A stretch of 64,000 bases of DNA from Burkholderiales bacterium (GTDB lineage: Bacteria > Pseudomonadota > Gammaproteobacteria > Burkholderiales > Burkholderiaceae_C): the NCBI GenBank assembly GCA_016213325.1, contig JACRAY010000029.1, forward strand, positions 282,443 to 346,442, given 5' to 3'. Positions 9,522 to 18,682 of the stretch are shown here, in pieces (the stretch's first letter is position 1; the number at the start of each line of letters is the position of its first letter). The notes under the pieces are model-generated. The model did not search any database and was not told the origin of the DNA. It was given only the letters and a program-made list of their open reading frames with translations. Made by a program: the position numbers and the translations under genes.

Positions 9522-11023
9522 CGCGTGTCCCCTTCGATGACCATGCCCGCTTCGTCCGCCACCGCATGCACCGCCGCGCAGAACACCTCGGCCCGGTGCT
9601 TGTAGTCCTTGAACATGTCGAAGCTGGCGCAAGCCGGCGACATCAGCACCGCGTCGCCCGCATGGGCACGCTGCGTCGCCAGTTTCACGGCCTCTTCCAT
9701 CGACGACGCATCCAGCAGCGGCACGCCCGTGGCTTCGAGCACCGCGCGAATCTGCGGCGCGTCCCGGCCCAGCAGCACCGCGGCGCGCGCGTACTGCGAC
9801 ACCGGGGCGGCGAGCGGAGCGAACACCTGGCCCTTGCCGTCGCCGCCGAGGATCACCACCAGCTTGCGCTGCGCGCCCAGCCCCTTCAGCGCCGCCACCG
9901 TGGCGCCGACATTGGTGCCCTTGCTGTCGTCGAAATACTCGACGCCGTTGACGATGCCGACCGGCTCCACCCGGTGCGGCTCGCCGCGATACTCACGCAG
10001 GCCGTACAGCATGGGCGCCAGCGGGCAGCCGGCAGCAGTGGCGAGCGCCATCGAGGCCAGCGCATTCACCGCGTTGTGCTGCCCGCGGATGCGCAGCGCA
10101 TCGGCCGGCATCAGGCGCTGGATGTGGATCTCCTCTTCCTCGTCCTTGCGGCGCTTGAGCGTCTCGTCGGCTTCGTGCGCACGCACCAGCCACGCCATGC
10201 CGTTGACGACTTCGATGCCCCAGTCGCCGGGACGCTGCGGCAGGTCGGCGCCGAAGGTGACGTGAGCACGCTGCTCGAACTTGCCGCCCTTCACGCGCAC
10301 CGGCCCCGGCAACATCTGCATCACCAGCGGGTCCTCGCGGTTCAGCACCATCAGCGCGCCGTGCCCGAAGATGCGCGACTTGGCCGCCGCATACGCCTCC
10401 ATGGTGCCGTGCCAGTCCAGGTGGTCCTGCGTCACGTTCAGCACCGTCGCCGCCGTCGGCTCGAAGTTGTCGATGCCTTCCAGCTGGAAGCTGGAGAGTT
10501 CCAGCACCCACACCTGCGGCAGCGCGCCGGTCTGCAGCTTGTCGCCCAGCGTTTGCACCAGCGTCGGCCCGATGTTGCCGGCAACCGCCACCGTGCGGCC
10601 GGTGCGTTCCACCAGTTGCCCGGTGAGCGCCGTGACCGTGGTCTTGCCGTTGGTGCCGGTGACAGCCAGCACCTGCGGCGCATAGCCGTTGGCCACCTTC
10701 AGTTGGGCGAGTGCCTCGGCGAAAAGGCCCAGCTCACCCAGCACGCGCATACCCTGGGCGTGCGCGGCATCGACTGCCGGGCCGAACTGTTCGGGCGTCA
10801 GCCCGGGGCTGCGCAGCACGAGGTCCTTGCCCTCGATCAAACCCTGCGTGAAGGAGCCGGCGACGAACTCGGCCCCAGGCACCTGCTCGCGCAGGGCCGC
10901 CAGCTGCGGCGGCTCTTCCCGCGTGTCGGCTACCGTCACGCGCGCGCCCGCAGCCGCGCACCAGCGCGCCATCGCGAGGCCGGACGCACCGCAACCGAGG
11001 ACGAGGACGTGCTGGCCGTTCAT
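9518..11023 (-). CDS. murD: UDP-N-acetylmuramoyl-L-alanine--D-glutamate ligase
   Basis: MurD adds D-glutamate as the second stem-peptide residue. The start is ATG 11021-11023, giving 501 residues, which is somewhat long for the family. The extra length includes a charged insertion near residue 285 containing KRRKDEEEE. The Rossmann start VLVLGCGASGLAMARW (6-21), the ATP loop TGTNGKTTVTALTG (about 119) and FDDSKGTNVGAT near 363 are typical. The stop overlaps the ftsW start and the start overlaps the mraY stop, both as ATGA. Confidence 0.98.
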   Translation of the reverse strand: MNGQHVLVLGCGASGLAMARWCAAAGARVTVADTREEPPQLAALREQVPGAEFVAGSFTQGLIEGKDLVLRSPGLTPEQFGPAVDAAHAQGMRVLGELGLFAEALAQLKVANGYAPQVLAVTGTNGKTTVTALTGQLVERTGRTVAVAGNIGPTLVQTLGDKLQTGALPQVWVLELSSFQLEGIDNFEPTAATVLNVTQDHLDWHGTMEAYAAAKSRIFGHGALMVLNREDPLVMQMLPGPVRVKGGKFEQRAHVTFGADLPQRPGDWGIEVVNGMAWLVRAHEADETLKRRKDEEEEIHIQRLMPADALRIRGQHNAVNALASMALATAAGCPLAPMLYGLREYRGEPHRVEPVGIVNGVEYFDDSKGTNVGATVAALKGLGAQRKLVVILGGDGKGQVFAPLAAPVSQYARAAVLLGRDAPQIRAVLEATGVPLLDASSMEEAVKLATQRAHAGDAVLMSPACASFDMFKDYKHRAEVFCAAVHAVADEAGMVIEGDTR

Positions 11024-12198
11024 CGCAGTTTCAGGGTCGAAAGCCCCACCAGGCACAGCAGCATGGTGATGATCCAGAAGCGCACGACGACCTGCGTCTC
11101 CTTCCAGCCGCTCTTCTCGAAGTGGTGGTGCAGCGGCGCCATGCGCAGGATGCGGCGGCCCTCGCCGTAGCGCTTCTTCGTGTACTTGAAGTACAGCACC
11201 TGTGCCATCACCGAGATCGCTTCGACCACGAACACGCCGCCCATGATGGCCAGCACGATCTCCTGGCGCACGATGACGGCAATGGTGCCCAGCGACGCGC
11301 CCAGCGCCAGCGCGCCCACGTCGCCCATGAACACCTGCGCGGGGTGCGTGTTGAACCACAGGAAGGCGAGCCCCGCGCCCGCCATCGCGGCGCAAAACAC
11401 CAGCAGCTCGCCCGAGCCCGGGATGTGCGGGAACAGCAGGTACTTGGAGTAAACGGCGCTGCCGGTGACATAAGCGAACACGCCCAGCGCCGAGCCGACC
11501 ATCACCACCGGCATGATCGCCAGGCCGTCGAGGCCGTCGGTCAGGTTCACGGCATTGCTGGAGCCCACGATCACGAGATAGGTGAGGATCACGAAGCCGA
11601 ACACGCCCAGCGGATAGCTGATCTCCTTGATGAAAGGCAGCAACAGCCCCGCCTTGGGCGGCAGGTTCACGTCGAAACCCGAGGCCACCCACTTGAAGAA
11701 CAGCTCCAGCACGCGCAGGTTGCTGCTCTCGGAGATGCTGAACACGAGGTAGAGCGCCGCCAGCACGCCGATGAGCGATTGCCAGAAGTACTTCTCGCGC
11801 GAACGCATGCCCTCGGGGTCCTTGCGCACCACCTTGCGCCAGTCGTCCACCCAGCCGATGGCACCGAAGCCCAGCGTCACGACCAGCACGATCCACACGA
11901 AGCGGTTGGTCCAGTCGAACCACAGCAGCGTGCTGATGGTGATGGCCAGCAGGATCAGCACGCCGCCCATGGTGGGCGTGCCGCTCTTGGACAGGTGCGT
12001 CTCCATGCCGTAGCCGCGCACCGGCTGGCCGATCTTCAGCTCGGCGAGCCGGCGGATCACCCACGGGCCGGCCGCCAGCCCGATCAACAGCGCCGTCATC
12101 GCGGCCATCACGGCGCGGAACGTCAGGTACTGGAACACGCGGAACCAGCCGAATTCGGGTGACAGCGACTGCAGCCAGGCGGCCAGGTGCATCAGCAT
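11020..12198 (-). CDS. mraY: phospho-N-acetylmuramoyl-pentapeptide transferase
   Basis: MraY transfers phospho-MurNAc-pentapeptide to undecaprenyl phosphate, making lipid I in the inner membrane. The protein is 392 residues from ATG 12196-12198, which has a strong AAGGAGG site nine bases upstream. This start is preferred over the ATG two codons later. Ten membrane segments are apparent. Catalytic motifs include GAIGWVDDWRKV (double aspartate near 130), NAVNLTDGLDGLA near 220 and APLHHHFEKSGW near 355. It overlaps the murF stop by seven bases and the murD start by four. Confidence 0.99.
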   Translation of the reverse strand: MLMHLAAWLQSLSPEFGWFRVFQYLTFRAVMAAMTALLIGLAAGPWVIRRLAELKIGQPVRGYGMETHLSKSGTPTMGGVLILLAITISTLLWFDWTNRFVWIVLVVTLGFGAIGWVDDWRKVVRKDPEGMRSREKYFWQSLIGVLAALYLVFSISESSNLRVLELFFKWVASGFDVNLPPKAGLLLPFIKEISYPLGVFGFVILTYLVIVGSSNAVNLTDGLDGLAIMPVVMVGSALGVFAYVTGSAVYSKYLLFPHIPGSGELLVFCAAMAGAGLAFLWFNTHPAQVFMGDVGALALGASLGTIAVIVRQEIVLAIMGGVFVVEAISVMAQVLYFKYTKKRYGEGRRILRMAPLHHHFEKSGWKETQVVVRFWIITMLLCLVGLSTLKLR

Positions 12199-13571
12199 GC
12201 GCGGCCTCCTTGCGGGGTGGTGCGCGACGTGATGGCCTGCACCACGCGTTCCATCTGCATGAAGCGCGAGCCCTTCACCAGCACGCTGCGCACCACGGGC
12301 AGTTCGGCCAGCACGGCGACGTTCAGCGCATCGACCGAGCCGAAGTGCCGGCCCTTCATGGCCACCGACTGCTCGCCCAGCGTGAACAGCAGCGGGATGC
12401 CGCGCTCGCGCGCGTAGTCGCCCACTTCGGCGTGGAACTGCGGGCCTTGCGTGCCCACTTCGCCCATGTCGCCCAGCACCAGCAATTGCGGCGCGGGCAA
12501 CTCGGCCAGCACGTCGACGGCGGCCCGCGCGGAGTCGGGGTTGGCGTTGTAGGTGTCGTCCACCAGCGTGAAAGCGTGCGAGCCGAGCGCCAGCCCGACG
12601 GCGCGCGAGCGGCCCTTCACCGGCTCGAAGGCTTCGAGGCCCTGTGCCATGGCGGCGGGCGGCGCGCCCGCGGCCACGGCGCAGGCCGCAGCGGCCAGCG
12701 CATTGCGAACGTTGTGGCGGCCGGCGATATGGAGACGGCACGCGACAGGCCCGGCAGGCGTTTGTGCCTGCACACGCCAGTAGCCGTCTAGCCATTCAGT
12801 CCCGGCCAGAACGATGTCGGCGTGCGCTTCGCGTTCGCCGAAAGTGAGGCAGGTGCGGCCGCCTGCGAGCTGCCGCCACAGCGGCGTGAACTCGTCACCC
12901 GCAGGGAACACCGCGGTCCCGGCGGGCGCCAGCGCGTCGAACACGCTGCCGTTTTCCCGCGCCACCGCTTCCACCGTGGCCATGAATTCCTGGTGCTCAC
13001 GCTGCGCGTTGTTGACCAGTGCCACGGTGGGCAGGGCCAGGCCCGCCAGGTAGCCGATCTCGCCCGGGTGGTTCATGCCGAGTTCCAGCACCGCCACGCG
13101 ATGCTGCGCGCGCAGGCGCAGCAGCATCAGCGGCAGACCGATGTCGTTGTTGAGGTTGCCTTCGGTCGCCAGCGCGGCTTCGGGCTGCCAGGCCCGCAGG
13201 ATCGCCGCGATCATCTGCGTGACCGTGGTCTTGCCGTTGCTGCCGGTCACGGCGATGAGCGGCAGCCCGAACTTCATGCGCCACCAGTGGGCGAGTCGAC
13301 CGAGCGCCAGCTTGGTGTCTTCCACCTCGATGCCGTGGAAGCCGCGGGGGATGCGGCCGCGGCTCGCCAGCGCCGCCACGGCGCCTTTGGCTTGCGCTTC
13401 GGCGATGAAGTCGTTGGCGTCGAAGCGCTCGCCCTTCAGTGCCACGAACAGGTCGCCCGCTTGCAGCGTGCGCGTGTCGGAGTGCACGCGCTCGACGGCG
13501 GCCGAGCCGTCGCCAACGAGCACCGCGCCAGGCAGCGCGCCTAGGGCTTCGGAAAGCGTGAACATGCTCAT
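12192..13571 (-). CDS. murF: UDP-MurNAc-tripeptide--D-alanyl-D-alanine ligase
   Basis: MurF attaches the D-Ala-D-Ala made by Ddl, completing the pentapeptide precursor. From ATG 13569-13571 the protein has 459 residues. The N-terminal substrate domain contains HSDTRTLQAGDLFVALKGE (30-48). The ATP loop AVTGSNGKTTVTQMIA is near residue 112, and the C-terminal domain has VDDTYNANPDSARAAVD near 340. It lies between murE and mraY. The start overlaps the murE stop by four bases. Confidence 0.98.
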   Translation of the reverse strand: MSMFTLSEALGALPGAVLVGDGSAAVERVHSDTRTLQAGDLFVALKGERFDANDFIAEAQAKGAVAALASRGRIPRGFHGIEVEDTKLALGRLAHWWRMKFGLPLIAVTGSNGKTTVTQMIAAILRAWQPEAALATEGNLNNDIGLPLMLLRLRAQHRVAVLELGMNHPGEIGYLAGLALPTVALVNNAQREHQEFMATVEAVARENGSVFDALAPAGTAVFPAGDEFTPLWRQLAGGRTCLTFGEREAHADIVLAGTEWLDGYWRVQAQTPAGPVACRLHIAGRHNVRNALAAAACAVAAGAPPAAMAQGLEAFEPVKGRSRAVGLALGSHAFTLVDDTYNANPDSARAAVDVLAELPAPQLLVLGDMGEVGTQGPQFHAEVGDYARERGIPLLFTLGEQSVAMKGRHFGSVDALNVAVLAELPVVRSVLVKGSRFMQMERVVQAITSRTTPQGGRAC

Positions 13572-15034
13572 GCGCGCTTCCCCAGCGCAGTGCGCGCATG
13601 CTGCTGGTCCGAAAACGGGTGCTTCACCCCCGCCACTTCCTGGTAGTCCTCGTGCCCCTTGCCCGCGACCAGCACCACGTCCTCGGGCGCCGCCGCCGCG
13701 ATGGTCTCGGCAATCGCCAGCGCGCGGTCGGCCTGCACCTTCACGCATTCGTTGTGCGACAGGCCCAGCAGCACCTGGGCGATGATGGCTTCGGGCTTTT
13801 CACTGCGCGGGTTGTCGCTGGTCACCACCACGCGGTCGGCATTCTTCTCGGCCACCACCGCCATCAGCGGGCGCTTCACCGGGTCGCGGTCGCCGCCGCA
13901 GCCGAACACGCACCACAGCCGGCCGCCGCGCTGCGCGGCCAGCGGCTTCAGCGCCGCCAGCGCCTTGTCCAGCGCATCGGGCGTGTGCGCATAGTCCACC
14001 GCCACCAGCGGCCGGCCGGGCTCGTTGATGCGCTCCATGCGGCCCGGCACCGGCAGCAGGTCGCGGCAGGCGGCCACGGCCTGCACCAGCGGCACACCGA
14101 TCGCGCGCATGGCGCCGATCACGCCGAGCAGGTTGGACACGTTGTACTGGCCCACCAGCGAGGTCTCGAGCAGCTCGCGCGCATCGCCTTCGGCCACGGT
14201 GAAGCGCAGGCCCTGCGCGCCGTAGCCGATGTCCAGCGCGCGCAGCCGCGCCTCGCGGATGCACGACACGGTCCACAAGTCCAGCGCTGAGCCCGCCAGC
14301 TCGTCGCGCAGGCCGAGGCCCTTCTCGTCGTCCACGTTCACCACCGCGGCCGCGAGGCCGGGCCAGCGGAACAGCTGCGCCTTGGCAGCCCAGTACGCCT
14401 CCATGCTGCCGTGGTAGTCGAGGTGGTCCTGCGTGAAGTTGGTGAAGACCGCCACGCGCACGCGGGTGCCGTCGATGCGGTGCTCCATGATGCCGATGGA
14501 CGAAGCTTCGATGGCGCAGGCCTTCACGCCTTCGTCCACGAAGCGGCGGAACTCCTTTTGCAGCTGCACCGGGTCGGGCGTGGTAAGGCCGGTGAAGTCC
14601 ACCTGCGGCGGGCGGCCGATGCCGAGTGTGCCGACGAAGCCGCACGGCACCTGCGCATTCGACAGCGCCTGCGCCAGCCACCACGCCGTGGAGGTCTTGC
14701 CGTTGGTACCGGTGATCGCCAGCACGTCGAGCTGCGCCGTCGGGTGGCCGTAGTACTCGGCGGCGATGCGGGCAGTGGCGGGCTTGAGCTGCGCATAGGC
14801 AGCGACCTTGTCCGAGTCGAAGCCGAACGGCTCGGCACCTTCGCTCTCCACCAGGCAAGCGGCCGCGCCCTGCTGCAACGCAGCCGCCACGAACCGCCGG
14901 CCGTCCGTGGCGGCACCCGGCCACGCGATGAAGCCGTCGCCCGCGCCCACCTTGCGGCTGTCGCAAGACAGGCTGCCGCGCACGTGCGCGCGCAGCCAGT
15001 CGGCGGCGGCTTTGGGAGTGGCCAGCTCCAGCAT
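13568..15034 (-). CDS. murE: UDP-MurNAc-L-Ala-D-Glu:meso-diaminopimelate ligase
   Basis: MurE adds the third stem-peptide residue. The 488-residue protein carries the DNPR motif (in TSDNPRSEKP near 400), which selects meso-diaminopimelate over lysine and fits a Gram-negative wall. The ATP loop is AITGTNGKTSTAWWLA near 111. The diaminopimelate substrate is supplied by the pathway that includes dapF, also in this window at 35.5-36.3 kb. The start ATG 15032-15034 overlaps the ftsI stop, and the stop overlaps the murF start. Confidence 0.98.
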   Translation of the reverse strand: MLELATPKAAADWLRAHVRGSLSCDSRKVGAGDGFIAWPGAATDGRRFVAAALQQGAAACLVESEGAEPFGFDSDKVAAYAQLKPATARIAAEYYGHPTAQLDVLAITGTNGKTSTAWWLAQALSNAQVPCGFVGTLGIGRPPQVDFTGLTTPDPVQLQKEFRRFVDEGVKACAIEASSIGIMEHRIDGTRVRVAVFTNFTQDHLDYHGSMEAYWAAKAQLFRWPGLAAAVVNVDDEKGLGLRDELAGSALDLWTVSCIREARLRALDIGYGAQGLRFTVAEGDARELLETSLVGQYNVSNLLGVIGAMRAIGVPLVQAVAACRDLLPVPGRMERINEPGRPLVAVDYAHTPDALDKALAALKPLAAQRGGRLWCVFGCGGDRDPVKRPLMAVVAEKNADRVVVTSDNPRSEKPEAIIAQVLLGLSHNECVKVQADRALAIAETIAAAAPEDVVLVAGKGHEDYQEVAGVKHPFSDQQHARTALGKRA

Positions 15035-16773
15035 CAGAAGGACTCCTCCACCGCTTCGACCACGATCTGCGGCTTGACGTTCATGTCGGGCTGAACGCCC
15101 AGCATGCGCAACGTCTGCTGTACGGTGGCGCTGAACACGGGCGCCGCCACGTCGCCGCCGTAGTAACGCCCGGCGCTCGGCTCGTCGATCATCACGGCCA
15201 CCACGATGCGCGGGTTCTCCACCGGCGCCATGCCCACGAAGAAGCCGCGGTACTTGCGGTCTGCGTAGCCCTTGCCTTCCTGCTTGTGCGCGGTGCCGGT
15301 CTTGCCGCCCACCGAATAGCCCATTGCCTGCGCCTTCGGCGCCGTGCCGCCCGATTGCGTGGCCAGGTGCAGCATGTGGCGCACGGCCAGCGCGTTCTTC
15401 GCATCGATCACGCGCAGCCCCGCCGCGGGGCTGTCCGACTTCATCAGGGTCACCGGCACCAGTTCGCCGTCGCGCGCGAACACGCTGTAGGCGCGCGCCA
15501 GCTGGAACAGGCTGGCCGACAGGCCGTAGCCATAGCTCATGGTGGCCTGCTCGATCGGCCGCCAGGTCTTGTGCGCGCGCAGCTTGCCGCTGACCACGCC
15601 CGGGAAGGGCAGCTGCGGGCGCTGGCCGAAACCGACCTCGCTGTACAGGTCCCACATCTCGCGCGGCTGCATCTGCATCGCCAGCTTGACGGTGCCCACG
15701 TTGCTGGACTTCTGGATCACCTGGTTGAGCGTGAGCGCACCGTGCGGGTGCGCATCGCTGATGGTGGAGCCGCCGATCGTCAGGCGCCCGGGTGCGGTCT
15801 GGATCACGGTGTCGGGCCGGGCCAGCCCCTTCTGCAGTGCCAGCGCTGCGATGAAGGGCTTCATCGTCGAGCCCGGCTCGAAGGTATCGGTGAGCGCGCG
15901 GTTGCGCAGCTGCGCGCCCGACAGGTTGTGCCGCTTGCCCGGCACGTAGCTCGGGTAGTTGGCCAGCGCCAGCACCTCGCCGGTGGCGACGTCGAGCACG
16001 ACCACGCTGCCCGCCTTGGCCTTGTGCTCGAGCACGGCGTCGCGCAGCTTCTGGTAGGCGAAGAACTGCACCTTGGAATCGATCGCCAGCTGCAGGTCCT
16101 GCCCGTCCACCGGCGGCACCTGCTCGCCCACGTCCTCGACGATGCGGCCCATGCGGTCCTTGATGACGCGGCGCGAGCCGGCGCGGCCGGCCAGCTGCTT
16201 GTCGAAGGCGAGCTCCACGCCCTCCTGGCCGCGGTCTTCCACGTTGGTGAAGCCGATCACGTGCGCCGCCGACTCGCCTTCGGGGTACTGCCGCTTGTAT
16301 TCCTTGCGCTCGTACACGCCCTTCAGGCCCAGCGCGGCGATCTCCTTCGCCACGGGCTCGTCGACCTGGCGCTTCAGCCACACGAAGCTGCGGTCCTCGT
16401 CCTCCAGCTTCTTCATCAGCTCGGGCAGCGGCATCTCCAGCAGCTTCGCGAGCCTGGCGAGCTTGGCCTTGTCGCGGTCCACGTCCTCGGGAATAGCCCA
16501 GATGCTGGGCGCCGGCACGCTGGTGGCCAGCAACAGGCCGTTGCGGTCGAAGATGCGGCCGCGGTTGGCCGGCAGTTCCAGCGTGCGCGCGAAGCGCACC
16601 TCGCCCTGCTTGCGGAAGAACTCGTTGCCGATCACCTGGATCCATGCGGCGCGGGCGGCCAGCGCAAGGAAGCCCACGGCGATGCCCGCCACGATCAGCT
16701 TGCTGCGCCAGATCGGCGTGCGGCTGGCCAGCAGCGGGCTCGAGGTGTAGGCGACCGCGCGCGACCGGCTCAC
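15034..16773 (-). CDS. ftsI: septal peptidoglycan transpeptidase FtsI (PBP3)
   Basis: FtsI cross-links septal peptidoglycan beside FtsW. The start is GTG 16771-16773, overlapping the ftsL stop as GTGA, and gives 579 residues. One membrane anchor (about 26-45, LIVAGIAVGFLALAARAAW) precedes a non-catalytic dimer domain. The penicillin-binding motifs are S302-T-M-K (EPGSTMKPF), S356-S-N (QKSSNVG) and K491-T-G (GGKTGTAHK). No ATG is nearby that would give a more typical start. Confidence 0.98.
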   Translation of the reverse strand: MSRSRAVAYTSSPLLASRTPIWRSKLIVAGIAVGFLALAARAAWIQVIGNEFFRKQGEVRFARTLELPANRGRIFDRNGLLLATSVPAPSIWAIPEDVDRDKAKLARLAKLLEMPLPELMKKLEDEDRSFVWLKRQVDEPVAKEIAALGLKGVYERKEYKRQYPEGESAAHVIGFTNVEDRGQEGVELAFDKQLAGRAGSRRVIKDRMGRIVEDVGEQVPPVDGQDLQLAIDSKVQFFAYQKLRDAVLEHKAKAGSVVVLDVATGEVLALANYPSYVPGKRHNLSGAQLRNRALTDTFEPGSTMKPFIAALALQKGLARPDTVIQTAPGRLTIGGSTISDAHPHGALTLNQVIQKSSNVGTVKLAMQMQPREMWDLYSEVGFGQRPQLPFPGVVSGKLRAHKTWRPIEQATMSYGYGLSASLFQLARAYSVFARDGELVPVTLMKSDSPAAGLRVIDAKNALAVRHMLHLATQSGGTAPKAQAMGYSVGGKTGTAHKQEGKGYADRKYRGFFVGMAPVENPRIVVAVMIDEPSAGRYYGGDVAAPVFSATVQQTLRMLGVQPDMNVKPQIVVEAVEESF

Positions 16774-17045
16774 TGCTGGGCCCCTTTCGCGCTGACGTAC
16801 TGCGTGATGGCCGGCGTTGCCGTGCGCATCTGCAGCTGCTCCTTGGCCACCTTCTCCACGCGCAGCGGCGTGGCCTGCGCGCGCCTGGCCACCTCGAGCC
16901 GGTGGTTCTCGACCTCGATGCGGCGCGACTCGGCCTGCGCCTTCTCGATCTCGGCGTACAGCCGCCGCGACTCGTACTGCACGCGCACGAGGTACAGCGC
17001 GCTCACGATCACGGCCAGCATCAGCACGAGGTTCAGTCTCGTCAT
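16770..17045 (-). CDS. ftsL: cell division protein FtsL
   Basis: FtsL is a small bitopic protein that forms a coiled coil with FtsB and helps activate FtsWI. The 91-residue product has a membrane segment at about 4-20 (LNLVLMLAVIVSALYLV). A heptad-like helix rich in Glu and Arg follows (about 24-65, EIEKAQAESRRIEVENHRLE). Its position between rsmH and ftsI is diagnostic, because sequence conservation in this family is low. It overlaps both neighbours by four bases. Confidence 0.95.
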   Translation of the reverse strand: MTRLNLVLMLAVIVSALYLVRVQYESRRLYAEIEKAQAESRRIEVENHRLEVARRAQATPLRVEKVAKEQLQMRTATPAITQYVSAKGAQQ

Positions 17046-17950
17046 GCCGTGGTCCTTTCCGCCACCCGCATGATCGCGCTGCGCGCGCGCGGGTTCGCCG
17101 CCACTTCGGCGGCCGACGGCTTCACGCGGTCCAGCGCCTTCAGCTTCATCGCAGCGGGCTCGGCAAACGGCACGCGGCGGTCGACCACCTCGCGGGAATG
17201 CTTCGCGATGAACTGCTTGACGATGCGGTCTTCCAGCGAATGGAAGCTGATCGCCACGAGCCGGCCGCCGGGTGCGAGGATGTCCAAGCTGGCCCCTAGC
17301 GCCTCTTGCAGCTCTTCAAGCTCGGCGTTGACGAAAATCCGAAGAGCCTGAAATGTGCGCGTTGCAGGATCCTGGCCCGGCTCGCGGGTTTTGACCGCAC
17401 GAGCCACGAGCTCGGCCAGTTCACGTGTGGTTGCAACAGGGCCCCGTTCCTGTCGGCGAGCATCAATCGCCTTTGCAACCTGAAAAGCAAACCGTTCTTC
17501 CCCATAGTCACGGATGACCTCCGTCATGTGTTCGACCGTTGCGGTGGCCAGCCATTGCGCCGCACTCTGCCCGCGCGTGGTGTCCATGCGCATGTCGAGC
17601 GGCCCGTCGGAGCGAAAGGAAAAACCCCGTGCGGGGTTGTCGATCTGCGGGGAGCTGACCCCCAGGTCCAGCAGCACGCCGGCCACGCTCGCCGCCGGCA
17701 GCTCGCCGATGTGGCGAAAGCCCTCGTGGCGGATCGAGAACCGCGCATCGTCCAGCGCCTGCGCCGCCGCCACCGCCTCGGGGTCCTTGTCGAAGGCGAT
17801 GAGCCGGCCCGTGGGCGCCAGCCGCGCCAGGATCGCGCGCGAGTGCCCGCCCCGGCCGAACGTAGCGTCGACATAGGTGGCGTCCGGCTTGGTGATCAGA
17901 GCGTCTGAGGCTTCGTTCAACAAGACGGTGGTGTGTTGCCATGTGTCCAC
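17042..17950 (-). CDS. rsmH: 16S rRNA (cytosine-1402 N4) methyltransferase
   Basis: RsmH (MraW) methylates N4 of C1402 in the 16S rRNA decoding centre. The 302-residue protein begins HTTVLLNEASDAL and has the SAM-binding block YVDATFGRGGHSRAIL (26-41). GVLLDLGVSSPQID lies near 92, and the conserved HSLEDRIVKQF lies near 235. The start at 17948-17950 is nine bases after the mraZ stop. The stop overlaps the ftsL start. Confidence 0.98.
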   Translation of the reverse strand: MDTWQHTTVLLNEASDALITKPDATYVDATFGRGGHSRAILARLAPTGRLIAFDKDPEAVAAAQALDDARFSIRHEGFRHIGELPAASVAGVLLDLGVSSPQIDNPARGFSFRSDGPLDMRMDTTRGQSAAQWLATATVEHMTEVIRDYGEERFAFQVAKAIDARRQERGPVATTRELAELVARAVKTREPGQDPATRTFQALRIFVNAELEELQEALGASLDILAPGGRLVAISFHSLEDRIVKQFIAKHSREVVDRRVPFAEPAAMKLKALDRVKPSAAEVAANPRARSAIMRVAERTTA

Positions 17951-17959
17951 CGCCTGCCT

Positions 17960-18388
17960 TCAGAAAGAAAAATCCTTGAACACCTGGGGCATCTCACCGC
18001 GCATGGCATCGGCCTCCTTGGCCTCGTACGTGGCCTTGTCCCAGAGCTCGAAGTGGTTGCCCATGCCGAGCAGCATGGTTTCCTTCGCTATGCCCGCCGC
18101 AGCCCTGAGCTCCGGCGACACCAGCACACGCCCCGTGCCGTCGAGCTCCACGTCCATTGCATTGCCCATGAAGATTCTCTTCCACCACTGCGCGTCCATG
18201 GGGAGGGCGGCAATGCGTTCACGAAATTTTTCCCACTCGGGGCGTGGAAAAATCATGAGGCAGTTGTGGGGGTGCTTCGTGATGGTGAGCTGGTTCGCGC
18301 AGGTCGCCGCCAGCACGTCACGGTGCCGGGTCGGCATGGAAAGCCGACCCTTGGCATCGAGCACGAGCGACGAGGCACCTTGGAACAC
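17960..18388 (-). CDS. mraZ: MraZ transcriptional regulator
   Basis: MraZ is a SpoVT/AbrB-like DNA-binding protein that represses its own division cluster in species where it has been studied. The 142-residue product contains two tandem half-domains, LVLDAKGRLSMPTRHRD (8-24) and VELDGTGRVLVSPELRA (about 80-96). The start is GTG 18386-18388 behind AAGGACTAAC, and no in-frame ATG is close. It is the first gene of the cluster. Four AGTG repeats directly upstream are probably its operator. Confidence 0.97.
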   Translation of the reverse strand: MFQGASSLVLDAKGRLSMPTRHRDVLAATCANQLTITKHPHNCLMIFPRPEWEKFRERIAALPMDAQWWKRIFMGNAMDVELDGTGRVLVSPELRAAAGIAKETMLLGMGNHFELWDKATYEAKEADAMRGEMPQVFKDFSF

Positions 18389-18421
18389 CTGAGTTAGTCC
18401 TTGCTATGCGTGACGGGGCTG

Positions 18422-18486
18422 AAAGGGCACTAACCACCACTTAATTGCACTTTTTTGCACTGTAGCAGGAAAAGCTGCGCTTGCAA
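18422..18486 (-). promoter_or_regulatory. mraZ promoter with four AGTG repeats at 10-base period
   Basis: On the minus strand a -35-like TTGCAA (18481-18486) and a -10-like TACAGT (18459-18464) are separated by 16 bases. From the -10 box downstream, AGTG occurs four times with an exact 10-base period, at 18458-18461, 18448-18451, 18438-18441 and 18428-18431. In E. coli and Mycoplasma, MraZ binds short G-rich direct repeats spaced one helical turn apart upstream of mraZ. The geometry here fits, although the repeat core differs. The repeats would overlap the transcription start, consistent with repression. Confidence 0.7.
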
Positions 18487-18651
18487 GCGTCGAGCTCACG
18501 GCGAATTCGTAATGAAATCAACGACTTAGAGTGCTATTTTGAGCTCATCCACACGTGAAAACCGTTCAAAAGCAAGCACTTACGCTGGCCTGTGAATGTG
18601 TTGGATGAGCCTCAGCCGGCTTGTAATCGGATGTTGGCGGAGCTATCCGTG

Positions 18652-18682
18652 ATTCATCGCCGCCGCTCGCGGCGGTGAATCA
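18652..18682 (-). terminator. strong hairpin at the end of hslU
   Basis: A stem of about 13 base pairs, GATTCA(T)CGCCGC with GCGGCG(G)TGAATC, closes on a short loop and overlaps the hslU stop codon. There is no long T-run on the minus strand, so it may stabilise the mRNA end rather than act as a classical terminator. The rest of 18389-18651 contains the mraZ promoter region and no gene that I can see. Confidence 0.55.
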
